A stretch of 64,000 nt of DNA, taken from the NCBI GenBank assembly GCA_947489325.1, contig CANLDA010000007.1, positions 104,316-168,315 on the forward strand, given 5' to 3'. Position numbers and translations under genes: made by a program. The notes below the pieces were generated by a model. The model saw only the letters and a program-made list of their open reading frames with translations. It was not told the DNA's origin and searched no databases. Below are positions 29,686 through 38,006 of the stretch, piece by piece (the stretch's first letter is position 1; the number at the start of each line of letters is the position of its first letter). The stretch is from an uncultured Paracoccaceae bacterium. GTDB taxonomy: Bacteria; Pseudomonadota; Alphaproteobacteria; Rhodobacterales; Rhodobacteraceae.

Positions 29686-31443
29686 ATGCCAAGTTTTGCA
29701 TTAGACGGATACACATCCCCCGGTGGTTTGATGGAGCCGGATTCAACGGGTGATCTGGAAGGTATCGCAGGACGTGGCGCGCTTGATAACATTCCCGGAA
29801 CCGCCAAAGGTGCTGTGCCGCCTGATTTCACAACAGCGGCCAGAACTGTGTATCCGGTCTATGATGGTGTGACCAATCTTTTGCCCGGTTACAATGCCGC
29901 TGACATCGCCAATTTCGCAAACTGGCATTCAGCGCATCAGGCGCAATATCTGGACGCTCAAACCTCGAAAGAATACGAGATCACGTCAGGCACGAACACC
30001 ATCGCCTATTTCATGCTGACAGAAGACAATAAGCCGCTGAATGTTCTGGGGCTGACACTTGGTGATTTTGCCACGTTAAGTTTGGCCGATCAGGGCAGAG
30101 TTTCACAAATTTCTACGGCGAATAGCCTGAATGTTTTAGAAACACTTGGCCTTACGGTTTTACCCTCAGCAGATGTAGATAGTGTTCTGACAGCTGTCGA
30201 AGGCAAGCTGTCCGCTTCGTCATTAACGTCCACTGATCAGGCTGTGTTTCAGGCTCAGTACACGTTGATCCGTAATCAGTTAAGCAATTCTTTTGCTGTT
30301 GCAGCGGACAAGGTGATCGATGCTATACGAGAAATCGATGCCAGAATGGATAGGGTGGACGCGTTTTATTCAGTCGATCAACGGCCACCCAGAGGGAATT
30401 CTGTTTCGTCAAGTTATACAATGGGGCGTGAAATTGGTTATGATGGCACAGGTTCTGCAAGTGCTACATTTGTTCAAAACCGCGTAAGTTCTCTTGACGA
30501 TGGGGCGACCATCGAAAAAGGCTACAATGCCTTTATGGCAGCAGAGCGCACTATTCTGACAATGAAAGAACGTCGGAATGCAATTGCGGATTCAACGACC
30601 TTTCTTGATCCAAAACTCGATCTGCCAAATCTGATTTTCAAATTTCAACTCTTGTACGAAGCCGAGGCCGAAGGCCTTGCAGATTCCGGGACCGAAGAAA
30701 TTCGTCAACTTCATAAGTTGCTCGAAGATTACAGTGTCATGCAGCGACTGATTAATGAAACCACCAAGGAATTTGATCCCGGTGAATCTGGTGAACTGCG
30801 CCGTTTCATGAATATTGGTGCCAAAGACGATGGTAGTGTGGATGAAAGCCAAGCGTCAATTGACCCAACGGATTTAGGAGCTGATTTTAATACATTTAGC
30901 GAGAGTTATTCGTACGGCACTGCTACAAGCGAAAGCAATGTAACGCCTATTTATCACTGGTCGGTTCTGGCTGAGGACGACAATACTGTCAGCACGATGT
31001 GGCGCGATTTCAAAACCAACCTAGATGGGTATCGCGATGGGCTTGGTATTCAGCATCACGTTCATGAGGGGGATGTTTCTGAAAAGTTGAACACAACAGA
31101 AATGCGTGCATTTTCTATGTTTGCACAAGCTAGCTGGGCAACGACAGGTGGCAGAGACCATCCAATTGAACGACTATTGTCCAGCTTTGAACGCCCCACA
31201 TTTGATTTTATCACGCAAGACAATGACGAAGGTATTGGTGGCACACTTGAATTGCATTCCAAAACGGCCTTTGACTCGTTTCAAACGTCGTTGTCTGATG
31301 CGATCACCATTCTGAATCAAGAAAACCAATTGAAACAGAACGAGATCGAAAACGCCAGCAAACGTCAGAACCGCCATTTTGAACTTGGCAACAACGCCTT
31401 GCGCAAAATGAATGATCTGTTGCTGACAATTGGGCGTTTCTAA
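29686..31443 (+). CDS. large paralogous T3SS protein A (possible needle-tip or secreted protein)
   Basis: A 585-residue protein without signal peptide or membrane helix. It is a paralogue of the next gene. Shared blocks are FANWHSAHQAQYL (about 75-88), the acidic EAEAEG followed by a helix KLLEDYSVMQRLINETTKEF (about 343-362), and a C-terminal helix pair ending ...NALRKMNDLLLTIGRF. A central helix that can pair with a long C-terminal helix is the framework of needle-tip proteins (LcrV/IpaD), and no other tip candidate exists in the cluster, but the length is nearly twice that of known tips. Function is inference; an effector or filament protein is equally possible. Confidence 0.5.
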   Translation: MPSFALDGYTSPGGLMEPDSTGDLEGIAGRGALDNIPGTAKGAVPPDFTTAARTVYPVYDGVTNLLPGYNAADIANFANWHSAHQAQYLDAQTSKEYEITSGTNTIAYFMLTEDNKPLNVLGLTLGDFATLSLADQGRVSQISTANSLNVLETLGLTVLPSADVDSVLTAVEGKLSASSLTSTDQAVFQAQYTLIRNQLSNSFAVAADKVIDAIREIDARMDRVDAFYSVDQRPPRGNSVSSSYTMGREIGYDGTGSASATFVQNRVSSLDDGATIEKGYNAFMAAERTILTMKERRNAIADSTTFLDPKLDLPNLIFKFQLLYEAEAEGLADSGTEEIRQLHKLLEDYSVMQRLINETTKEFDPGESGELRRFMNIGAKDDGSVDESQASIDPTDLGADFNTFSESYSYGTATSESNVTPIYHWSVLAEDDNTVSTMWRDFKTNLDGYRDGLGIQHHVHEGDVSEKLNTTEMRAFSMFAQASWATTGGRDHPIERLLSSFERPTFDFITQDNDEGIGGTLELHSKTAFDSFQTSLSDAITILNQENQLKQNEIENASKRQNRHFELGNNALRKMNDLLLTIGRF

Positions 31444-31445
31444 AT

Positions 31446-33239
31446 ATGGCAGTGGCGCCGACATCAACCGTTGGTCTGTTTGATTTAAACAATCCAACTG
31501 GGCTGACTCAGCCTTATCTGGCATTGCCAGGAAGTTCTGATGTCGCGGATCTGAACAATCCTCAGATATGGCAAGACGCAGCGGGTTTGTTTCCGTTTTT
31601 TGATGGCGACAATAATGTTTCGGCGGGTCTTGATCCAGCTTTGCCATCGAATTACGCAACTGCAACAGGGGCAGAATTTGCCCGCTGGCACAGCGCGCAT
31701 CAACTCGCCTATCTTAAAGATCCCGCTAATCAACAAACAGTGGCTGTGCCGGATGATGAAACATCTGATGGTACTGTCGTTACAGGAATTGCAGATGCGC
31801 GGTATGTAGAATTTGCTGATGGCGTGGTTGCATTTCTATCTGCTGATGGCAATCGCGCCCACGTTCTGAACAATCTCCAACCAACAGACATTGCGCGTAT
31901 GTCTTTGGGCGATCAAAGGATACTGGCAACCCTTTCTGGTTTTCAGACATTAATCGCCGCGCCCTATAGTCTTGTGCCAGATACAGTGACATCTTATCCG
32001 GTGCCGCCAAGCAATAGCTTGATCTTACTCGATACAAGCCTCAAGGCGCGTGATGCAGCCAAGGCCATTGTAGATGAGTTGCGTACCATCATCACAAGTT
32101 CTCCGCTGTATCAGGCCAATCAAAGGGATACGTTCTTAAGCGATTTTTCCCGTGTAGGAGAATTTTACCATTACCTGTTTTCAGAACAGCTTGCCTTGCT
32201 GGATTTGCGTTTGGAACAACAGGGTGTTTTTGATCTGGACAACGTGCAAGAGTTGGTTGACCAAATCGGCGAACGATTTTTGCGGTTTGAGCGATACAAT
32301 AGCATAACTACGCCGACCGAAATGGGCGCTCTGCTATCCCTGAATATGAATTCCAGTCACTCTCCTGCTGAAACAATTGCAGGAAAGGATACGACATCTC
32401 AGGGGCGGGATATTTTCCTGCGGCTTGAAAGCACACATTTTGAAATAGCTCTCCAGAAAGCCATGATCGTAAACACTGGCACGAGTGCCGGATTTGGCAA
32501 TATCTTACGAATGATGGATAATACAACGGGCGCAGAAGATCAGACTTTTGCCTCGTATGAAGATACATTCGAAAACCTTGTCGCCAACGGCCCGCCTGAA
32601 TTGCTTGATCCTTTGGATAGCATTCTGAAACCTGTGCCTATCACCCGTTTAGATGGACCAGGGATCCTTGCCACATTACAGTATCTTGAAAACACCAGAA
32701 ATGAGGCCGAGGCCGAAGGCAAAAGCGAAGAGCTAAAACAAGTGGATCGCCTGTTACAGGATTATTCAGCCATGCAAAAACTGCTGAATGATACGCTTAA
32801 AATTTTCCAACCTGTGGCCAAGGCGGACCCGGATGATGACCCACCACCAGAGGAAACCCTGACATTGTTGAATGTAACGTCCGTGTCGGAGTTGATCACC
32901 GATGATCACCCTGCGGGAAACTACATTGCGGCGATGTTTGATACAGCGGTCTCTACTGCGAGCAATAGCGGACATCCTGAAGAACAAGATCCAAATGGAT
33001 TTGGGTATTCACGTCCCACAGAAAGTATTGCGACAGGGAGCACCCTTAACAGCTATGCCAAACGGGTCTGGGATTCACTGGCGATCAACATCGGTGAAGC
33101 AACCAAGCTGCTGGGGCAGGAAAATCAGGTGCGCATGGATGAAATCAACCAGATCAGCAAAGCCAAGAACCGAAACTATGATCTGGCCAGCAATACAATC
33201 AACAAACTCACGGAATTACTTCGTGCAATTAATGCGTGA
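31446..33239 (+). CDS. large paralogous T3SS protein B (possible needle-tip or secreted protein)
   Basis: A 597-residue protein starting 2 bases after paralogue A. It repeats the same blocks: FARWHSAHQLAYL (about 77-90), EAEAEG plus RLLQDYSAMQKLLNDTLKIF (about 434-453), and a C-terminal pair with DEINQISKAKNRNYDLASN then NKLTELLRAINA. Divergence in the rest is high, so the duplication is old or fast-evolving. A CesT-type chaperone follows 21 bases later and may serve A and B. No enzymatic motif was seen. Confidence 0.5.
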   Translation: MAVAPTSTVGLFDLNNPTGLTQPYLALPGSSDVADLNNPQIWQDAAGLFPFFDGDNNVSAGLDPALPSNYATATGAEFARWHSAHQLAYLKDPANQQTVAVPDDETSDGTVVTGIADARYVEFADGVVAFLSADGNRAHVLNNLQPTDIARMSLGDQRILATLSGFQTLIAAPYSLVPDTVTSYPVPPSNSLILLDTSLKARDAAKAIVDELRTIITSSPLYQANQRDTFLSDFSRVGEFYHYLFSEQLALLDLRLEQQGVFDLDNVQELVDQIGERFLRFERYNSITTPTEMGALLSLNMNSSHSPAETIAGKDTTSQGRDIFLRLESTHFEIALQKAMIVNTGTSAGFGNILRMMDNTTGAEDQTFASYEDTFENLVANGPPELLDPLDSILKPVPITRLDGPGILATLQYLENTRNEAEAEGKSEELKQVDRLLQDYSAMQKLLNDTLKIFQPVAKADPDDDPPPEETLTLLNVTSVSELITDDHPAGNYIAAMFDTAVSTASNSGHPEEQDPNGFGYSRPTESIATGSTLNSYAKRVWDSLAINIGEATKLLGQENQVRMDEINQISKAKNRNYDLASNTINKLTELLRAINA

Positions 33240-33260
33240 TAACAGAAAGGATAGGGGCTG

Positions 33261-33716
33261 ATGGCATTAGAAAACATGCGAGATGCTGTTCAAGCAATCG
33301 GAAGACGCACCGGGATTACCGATCTGACACCCAATGCAGATGGTGTTTTTGAATTGGTGATTGGGGGCTTTTTGCCTGTCTTTTTCCAAGATGTCGGGGA
33401 AACCGAACTAGAGGTGCAAATCCGTGTGCCCGGTTTGGAAAATACACTGAACAATGACATGATGTCAGCATTATTGCGGGCCAACCTTGACACCCAACAC
33501 GGTCGTTTTGGTCTAGAGCCGGGTACCAATAAGGTGGTGTTTGGTGGGCGCATCAACGTCACAAGCCATAATGAGGACAGCCTGATGCGCACGATTGATG
33601 CGATCATCAAAGAGGGCGCATCTTGGAACGGCAACGGTCTGGAGGCTCTGAAACAAGACGCACGTGCCGGATCTGGCTCTGAGAATGTGATGTCCGAGAC
33701 ACTTATGCGGGTTTGA
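33261..33716 (+). CDS. CesT-family T3SS chaperone
   Basis: A 151-residue protein with class I chaperone organisation: N-terminal helix RDAVQAIGRRTG, beta strands through GVFELVIGGFLPVFFQD and ELEVQIRVPGL, a helix NDMMSALLRANLD, a strand KVVFGGRINV and a C-terminal helix. The tail MSETLMRV matches the tails of three other chaperones here. Presumed clients are the two large paralogues immediately upstream. Confidence 0.68.
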   Translation: MALENMRDAVQAIGRRTGITDLTPNADGVFELVIGGFLPVFFQDVGETELEVQIRVPGLENTLNNDMMSALLRANLDTQHGRFGLEPGTNKVVFGGRINVTSHNEDSLMRTIDAIIKEGASWNGNGLEALKQDARAGSGSENVMSETLMRV

Positions 33717-33766
33717 GCCCCCAAAACGATGTCAAAGAACACCGCGCCCACCCGCAGAGACCCCTA

Positions 33767-33780
33767 ATATGAGGTCATAT
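33767..33780. promoter_or_regulatory. palindrome upstream of RasGAP-like effector
   Basis: ATATGAGGTCATAT: 6-bp arms around GG, 41 bases before the effector ATG and after the preceding chaperone stop. It shares GTCATAT with the palindrome at 55599. Possible operator for the effector-chaperone operon; evidence is symmetry and position only. Confidence 0.3.
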
Positions 33781-33820
33781 CCTGCGAGATGCAGAGCGCA
33801 ACAGCGATAAGAGGGATGAT

Positions 33821-35224
33821 ATGTCAAAGGTAGGACCCGGTGCACCGCCACCAATGCCCAGAACGGACAACTTTAATGTTGGTGAAGCTAGAACAGGTGA
33901 GGCCTTTGGCCTGCCGCAAATGGAAGGCCCTGAACATTCTCAGGCCTCTCAGAAATTGTCTGAACTGAATGGCATTCTTGACAACCTGGGGCTTGGAACA
34001 TTGGGTGGGGATGTCACCCCGGTTTCAGTGCAACGCGGTGATGCCAGCACGTCTCCAAATCCCAACGGCGAAGTGCGTGAACGCGCCACCCCGGTCAAAG
34101 ACTTTTTCAAGAAAGTTGGAAGCGGCATCAAGAGCTTCTTCAGCAAAGTTGGCCATGCCATTTCTGGCGCGGCAACCAAGGTTGGTGATTTTTTCAAGGC
34201 ACGTTTTGCCCGGGCAGAACCGCCAATTATCACACAACAGGAACAAAGAAACCTGCGCAATGACGCCTTGAAAAACATGGCTCAACAGTTTGAAGCCAGA
34301 TATCAAGAAGCCATTCAGGATGTTCCACTAGAAGAGGTTCCATCACGTGCTGATTTTCTGGCTGAATTGATGCCAGCCCCCGAAGGGGGTGCAGACGCTC
34401 TTGATGTGAACAGCCCGCTGTACATGGGTGGTCAGGTCTCAGATATTCGCGAAAATATTGGACGCATCGGAACCGCTGATCAGTTCCATATGTTTGATGC
34501 CATGATGGATGTGTTCGAAGAAATGCCATCCATGAGTATTGCAATTGATGCGATGATGGACAAAGAAATTGATGTTCTGGATAACAACCCGGGCTCATTT
34601 CTGCGAGGCAATTCGGCCTATTCAAAAACAGAAAAGTTGTTGGCCAGATCCCTGATCCCATTCAGTGAAATGACCGCCAATGCGCTTGAAGGTGCCAAGC
34701 AGATTTTCGTGGATAATGCTGATTTGGCCCGAATTGGTGATGTTGGCATTGCAATGGAATCTCTGACACCCGAACAAGGAGCAGTTTTGCAAGAAGCTGC
34801 AAATGGTGTTCTGGACAAACTGTTAGATATTGATCCCGAAACAGAAGGTTCGTTTTTCAACAGCATCCCTCAGGAATTCAAGGATTTCCTGGCCGATCAG
34901 GCAGGCTCGATCATGTCCAATGAGGACTTGACTGGTGAACAACGACAAGACGCGGTTGAAAAGCTCTATGTGAACGCCTTTTTCTTGCGCAGCTCGGTTG
35001 GCGATATGATTGCCAACATTGCCTCGACGCCATTTAAAAATTCGGGTTCAAAAACCCTGGGCGTCAAAACCATGCAGTTGACCCAGACGTTCCTGAATGG
35101 TGTCACCGATTATACCAAAAAAGGTAACGAGAATTCCCAAGCGGCGTTGGATAGCCTGTGGGACAATCATGGTGAAAGCCTGACCAACTTCTTCCATGCC
35201 GTCGGCATGCCGGAATTTGAGTGA
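33821..35224 (+). CDS. T3SS candidate effector with RasGAP-like domain
   Basis: A 467-residue protein. Residues about 250-462 follow the Ras-GTPase-activating domain of p120GAP/neurofibromin: FLRGNSAYSKTEKLL (260-274) matches the arginine-finger loop LFRGN(S/T)-x-x-x-K, giving Arg262 as finger; FFLR (387-390) matches the FLR motif that stabilises the finger; SKTL...QTFLNGVTDYTKKGNE (410-437) matches SRTL...QNLANFSKF-type sequence; and the final helix LWDNHGESLTNFFHAVG matches the closing RasGAP helix. The N-terminus is a disordered P/G-rich segment, then an amphipathic Phe/Lys stretch (91-128) that may bind membrane. A CesT chaperone follows. I infer it switches off a Ras-family GTPase in host cells; this is from motif reading, not a profile search. 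Confidence 0.65.
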   Translation: MSKVGPGAPPPMPRTDNFNVGEARTGEAFGLPQMEGPEHSQASQKLSELNGILDNLGLGTLGGDVTPVSVQRGDASTSPNPNGEVRERATPVKDFFKKVGSGIKSFFSKVGHAISGAATKVGDFFKARFARAEPPIITQQEQRNLRNDALKNMAQQFEARYQEAIQDVPLEEVPSRADFLAELMPAPEGGADALDVNSPLYMGGQVSDIRENIGRIGTADQFHMFDAMMDVFEEMPSMSIAIDAMMDKEIDVLDNNPGSFLRGNSAYSKTEKLLARSLIPFSEMTANALEGAKQIFVDNADLARIGDVGIAMESLTPEQGAVLQEAANGVLDKLLDIDPETEGSFFNSIPQEFKDFLADQAGSIMSNEDLTGEQRQDAVEKLYVNAFFLRSSVGDMIANIASTPFKNSGSKTLGVKTMQLTQTFLNGVTDYTKKGNENSQAALDSLWDNHGESLTNFFHAVGMPEFE

Positions 35225-35236
35225 TAGGTGGGGATT

Positions 35237-35704
35237 ATGACAATGAACAGCACTGATGCACTTGCCACCCTGATCGCCTCCTTTGATATGGAAAGCGCAG
35301 TCATCGATGGATCTGGAAATTTGGCTTATGAATTCCTTGGGGATTTCGAATTTGCAGCGATCGAAGTGAACAACGAAACCGTTCGCCTGTCTGCCGCCTT
35401 TGATGATGTCAATGTGGATTGCTCTTTTGCCCTAAAGCGACGCCTGCTTGAGGCAAGTATCATGGGCGTGGAAACCGGGTTCGGTTGTATGGCCCCCGAT
35501 CCCATGCAAAGCGGTAAAATCGCTTTGGTGGATACGATCCAATTGGCGGAACTTGACGAAGATGATTTCAAAATCCGCATGGTAGATTTCATGCTGCATG
35601 TGGAATACTGGCGTTCCGAGGGGATGGAGCGCGCAATTGAAACGGTCGAGGCGCAAATGTCTGCACCCTCGGGGTCGGATGAACATACTATGATCCGCGC
35701 CTGA
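35237..35704 (+). CDS. CesT-family chaperone of the RasGAP-like effector
   Basis: A 155-residue acidic protein with the class I chaperone pattern: N-terminal helix DALATLIASFD, beta region LAYEFLGDFEFAAIEV and VRLSAAFDDVNVD, and a C-terminal helix DFKIRMVDFMLHVEYW. The start at 35237 is chosen for AGGTGGGG upstream; a GTG three codons earlier lies inside that site. It starts 12 bases after the effector stop, marking that effector as its client, and its tail DEHTMIRA matches the shared chaperone tail. Ends at a terminator. Confidence 0.7.
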   Translation: MTMNSTDALATLIASFDMESAVIDGSGNLAYEFLGDFEFAAIEVNNETVRLSAAFDDVNVDCSFALKRRLLEASIMGVETGFGCMAPDPMQSGKIALVDTIQLAELDEDDFKIRMVDFMLHVEYWRSEGMERAIETVEAQMSAPSGSDEHTMIRA

Positions 35705-35721
35705 ATTCAGGGAATAAACAC

Positions 35722-35748
35722 AAGGCAGGCCTAGGTGGCCTGCCTTTT
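35722..35748 (+). terminator. intrinsic terminator before sctU
   Basis: AAGGCAGGCC (35722-35731) and GGCCTGCCTT (35737-35746) form a perfect 10-bp stem with a 5-base loop and a short T run. It separates the effector-chaperone pair from sctU, which must have its own promoter or rely on readthrough. Confidence 0.85.
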
Positions 35749-35771
35749 CAGTCAGCGAAGTAAGGCGCGTT

Positions 35772-36887
35772 ATGTCCGAAGGCGGCGAAAAGACAGAACA
35801 GCCGACCCCCAAGAAAGAACGGGACGCGCGGCAAAAAGGTCAGGTGGCACGCAGCCAAGAGGTTGTGACCACCATTTCGCTTTTTGGGGTGCTGTTGACC
35901 ATGTGGGCCTTAGGCAGCGACACTTGGGCGCGCCTCATTTCATTAATGGACATTGTAGCAGGCCTTGCAGCGACCGGCGATTCCACGGCGCTTTCTGCTG
36001 GATTATCCGCCGTTTATTCACAATCCATCGCAATTTTGATGCCCATTCTTGGTGTGACTATATTGTTGGCGATTGCAGGAAACTACATTCAGGTGGGTTC
36101 TCTTTTTTCGTTTGAAACCATCACACCAAAGCTTGAGAAGATCTCAATAATCAAGGGCGTCAAACGCATCTTCTCGATGAAACAGGTTGTCGAGATGCTG
36201 AAGTCAATCTTCAAAATCGTCTTTTTATCCACACTTTTGTATTTCGTCGTCAAAAACGCCATCGGCCCCTATATGGTGGCGATCAATTGCGAAATGATCT
36301 GCATCTCTAATGTTACTGTTGCTGTGTTATGGCAGGTTATGGTCCTTACTGCGTTGGCCTTTGTCATCGTGGCCGGCCTTGATTTTATGTACCAACGTCA
36401 CAGCCACACCAAATCCCTGATGATGAGCAAAGACGAGGTCAAGCGGGAGTATAAGGAAAGCGAAGGTGATCCCATCGTGAAAGGCGCGCGCAAACAGCTT
36501 GCGCAAGAAATGATCATGGGGGATGTGAAAAAACAGGTGCCCAAGGCGTCAGCCGTGGTGGTGAACCCAACCCATTTTGCCGTGGCAATTCGGTATCAAG
36601 AGGGCCAGACACCTCTACCGATCATTGTGGCCAAAGGACGCGATCACCTAGCCTATGAAATTCGTGCAGAGGCAGAACTGGCCGGTGTACCGATTTTCCG
36701 CAATGTATCACTGGCGCGACAACTCTTTGCGGATTGTGATGTGGATGATTACGTGCCGGATGAATTATTCGGGATCGTGGCAGAAATTCTCGCTTGGGTA
36801 CAGCGCAACGAAGAACGCCTTTATGACGGACGTCTGGATCATGGTGACATTGACATGGAACGTGATGATCACAAGGCCGTAGCCTAA
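35772..36887 (+). CDS. sctU: T3SS export apparatus switch protein SctU (YscU/FlhB family)
   Basis: Inner-membrane protein that switches substrate class from needle to translocators. The N-terminus has the family tag EKTEQPTPKKERDARQKGQV, followed by four membrane helices, and the autocleavage site NPTH at residues 265-268 in VVVNPTHFAVAIRY. The C-terminal domain AKGRDHLAYEIRAEAELAGVPIF is typical. Length 371 residues fits SctU and FlhB; the surrounding needle, secretin and translocator genes assign it to the T3SS rather than the flagellum. It stands apart from sctR/S/T, which is unusual because yscRSTU are commonly contiguous. Confidence 0.93.
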   Translation: MSEGGEKTEQPTPKKERDARQKGQVARSQEVVTTISLFGVLLTMWALGSDTWARLISLMDIVAGLAATGDSTALSAGLSAVYSQSIAILMPILGVTILLAIAGNYIQVGSLFSFETITPKLEKISIIKGVKRIFSMKQVVEMLKSIFKIVFLSTLLYFVVKNAIGPYMVAINCEMICISNVTVAVLWQVMVLTALAFVIVAGLDFMYQRHSHTKSLMMSKDEVKREYKESEGDPIVKGARKQLAQEMIMGDVKKQVPKASAVVVNPTHFAVAIRYQEGQTPLPIIVAKGRDHLAYEIRAEAELAGVPIFRNVSLARQLFADCDVDDYVPDELFGIVAEILAWVQRNEERLYDGRLDHGDIDMERDDHKAVA

Positions 36888-36888
36888 G

Positions 36889-37284
36889 TTATCCCTTTAG
36901 AAGGGCAGCCAGTGCTTCGCGGATTTCTTCATCCAGCGCAACTTCGGTTTCTAGCAGTGCCACCCCGGCCATGATATCTTGTTTTGCGCGACCTTGGGCA
37001 TTCTGACCAGCCTCTGTCAGGCGATTTCGCAGCGAGCGTCGCGTGGCTGTCAAAACTGAAGGTTCCATCAATTCGGGGCTAAGGTCGGCAGGCACCACAT
37101 CACGCGCCAGGCGCTCATCCAGTGTTTCGCGTTTCAGGATGGAATCCAAAGGGCGCGTTTCAGGCAGGAAAAACGGGGTAGGGCGCTTGCCCTCAGGCAA
37201 ATGCACATCATCGCTGTGCCGCCATCTGTCAACGCCAGTGACGCCGACATTCAATCCAACCGGACGCCCGGCCTTGGTCACCAT
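36889..37284 (-). CDS. sctX: SctX (YscX-like) early T3SS substrate
   Basis: A 131-residue protein whose start overlaps the stop of the TPR gene upstream by 4 bases. In Ysc-type systems YscX is a small secreted protein needed for early export and bound by the TPR chaperone YscY. Matching features are length (YscX 122), an N-terminal GLNVGVTGV-like segment comparable to GIEKLS, a central Pro/Leu-rich stretch, and a C-terminal helical pair ending ...GVALLETEV...REALAALLKG comparable to the YscX ALLK...LL end. Confidence depends on pairing with the adjacent YscY-like gene. Confidence 0.55.
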   Translation of the reverse strand: MVTKAGRPVGLNVGVTGVDRWRHSDDVHLPEGKRPTPFFLPETRPLDSILKRETLDERLARDVVPADLSPELMEPSVLTATRRSLRNRLTEAGQNAQGRAKQDIMAGVALLETEVALDEEIREALAALLKG

Positions 37285-37880
37285 CAGTCAATTTCCCCAG
37301 AGCCGAATTGCTGTATGAGCAACACCCGTTGGGCAAATTTCTGAATGGGGCGATAATCCTGAGACGCACGCGCAAGGCGCGCTGCCTTGGCCAAATGCAC
37401 ACGCGCGGGTTTGGCCGCCTTGCGTGAAAATGCACAATATCCTGCCAACGCATAGGCGCGTGGATCAGTGAACCCATCGGTTTCAGCAACAAACTGTGCA
37501 AGCTTTTCCGAGCGGGCGTTTTTACCATGTTGTGCAATCGCACTGGCAAATCCATAAAGGGCTGCCGCGACGTTATGCCCTTCCAGCGCGACCTTAAGGA
37601 ACTGGGCTGCGGCACCTTTGTAATCCTGATCCATTGCCAGACCATAGGCCAAATCATAGCTTGCCTCAGCGGGAACCTCTGCCGGCAAAAGTGTCAGAAA
37701 ATCGCGTAAAGGAAGGGTGGATTTTCCATTGGAAAATTGCACACTATCGCAGTCTTTCCATGTGAAATCAGCACTATGGACAGCATTTTCGACCACAATA
37801 CCCTGACAATCCAGCCTGTCAACTTCGTTCAAAGTCAACGGGTTCAACACGTCATTTATAGGGTCTTGAAGCATAGACAC
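37284..37880 (-). CDS. sctY: SctY (YscY-like) TPR chaperone
   Basis: A 198-residue cytoplasmic protein; residues about 90-190 form TPR-like helix pairs (YDLAYGLAMDQDYKGAAAQFL, PRAYALAGYCAFSRKAAKPARVHLAKAA). YscY binds YscX and the export gate SctV. The extra ~85 N-terminal residues are not part of YscY (114 residues) and are predicted beta/irregular. Immediately upstream of and overlapping sctX. The promoter region contains a 25-bp inverted repeat at 37894. Confidence 0.55.
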   Translation of the reverse strand: MSMLQDPINDVLNPLTLNEVDRLDCQGIVVENAVHSADFTWKDCDSVQFSNGKSTLPLRDFLTLLPAEVPAEASYDLAYGLAMDQDYKGAAAQFLKVALEGHNVAAALYGFASAIAQHGKNARSEKLAQFVAETDGFTDPRAYALAGYCAFSRKAAKPARVHLAKAARLARASQDYRPIQKFAQRVLLIQQFGSGEID

Positions 37881-37893
37881 ACTTTCAACCGTC

Positions 37894-37918
37894 GCGTTCT
37901 TTACAACAGATAGAACGC
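37894..37918. promoter_or_regulatory. inverted repeat upstream of sctY
   Basis: GCGTTCT (37894-37900) and AGAACGC (37912-37918) are perfect complements across an 11-base spacer, starting 14 bases before the sctY ATG. The 7-11-7 geometry equals that of the repeat at 27946, though the sequence differs. The GTTC/GAAC halves are inverted at 13-base spacing, so it is not the GTTC-N7-GTTC SOS box. Confidence 0.3.
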
Positions 37919-38006
37919 TCCCTTTGCATTTATATTAGTTCAGACCACGCATTCAGATGTTATCATTCGATACACCCAGATCAGAACAAATTACCACCCA
38001 CTTAAC

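Noticed and set aside
29082..29831. 249-codon minus-strand reading frame over 28056-29831
   Set aside because: Antisense to three co-directional genes and without plausible start signals.
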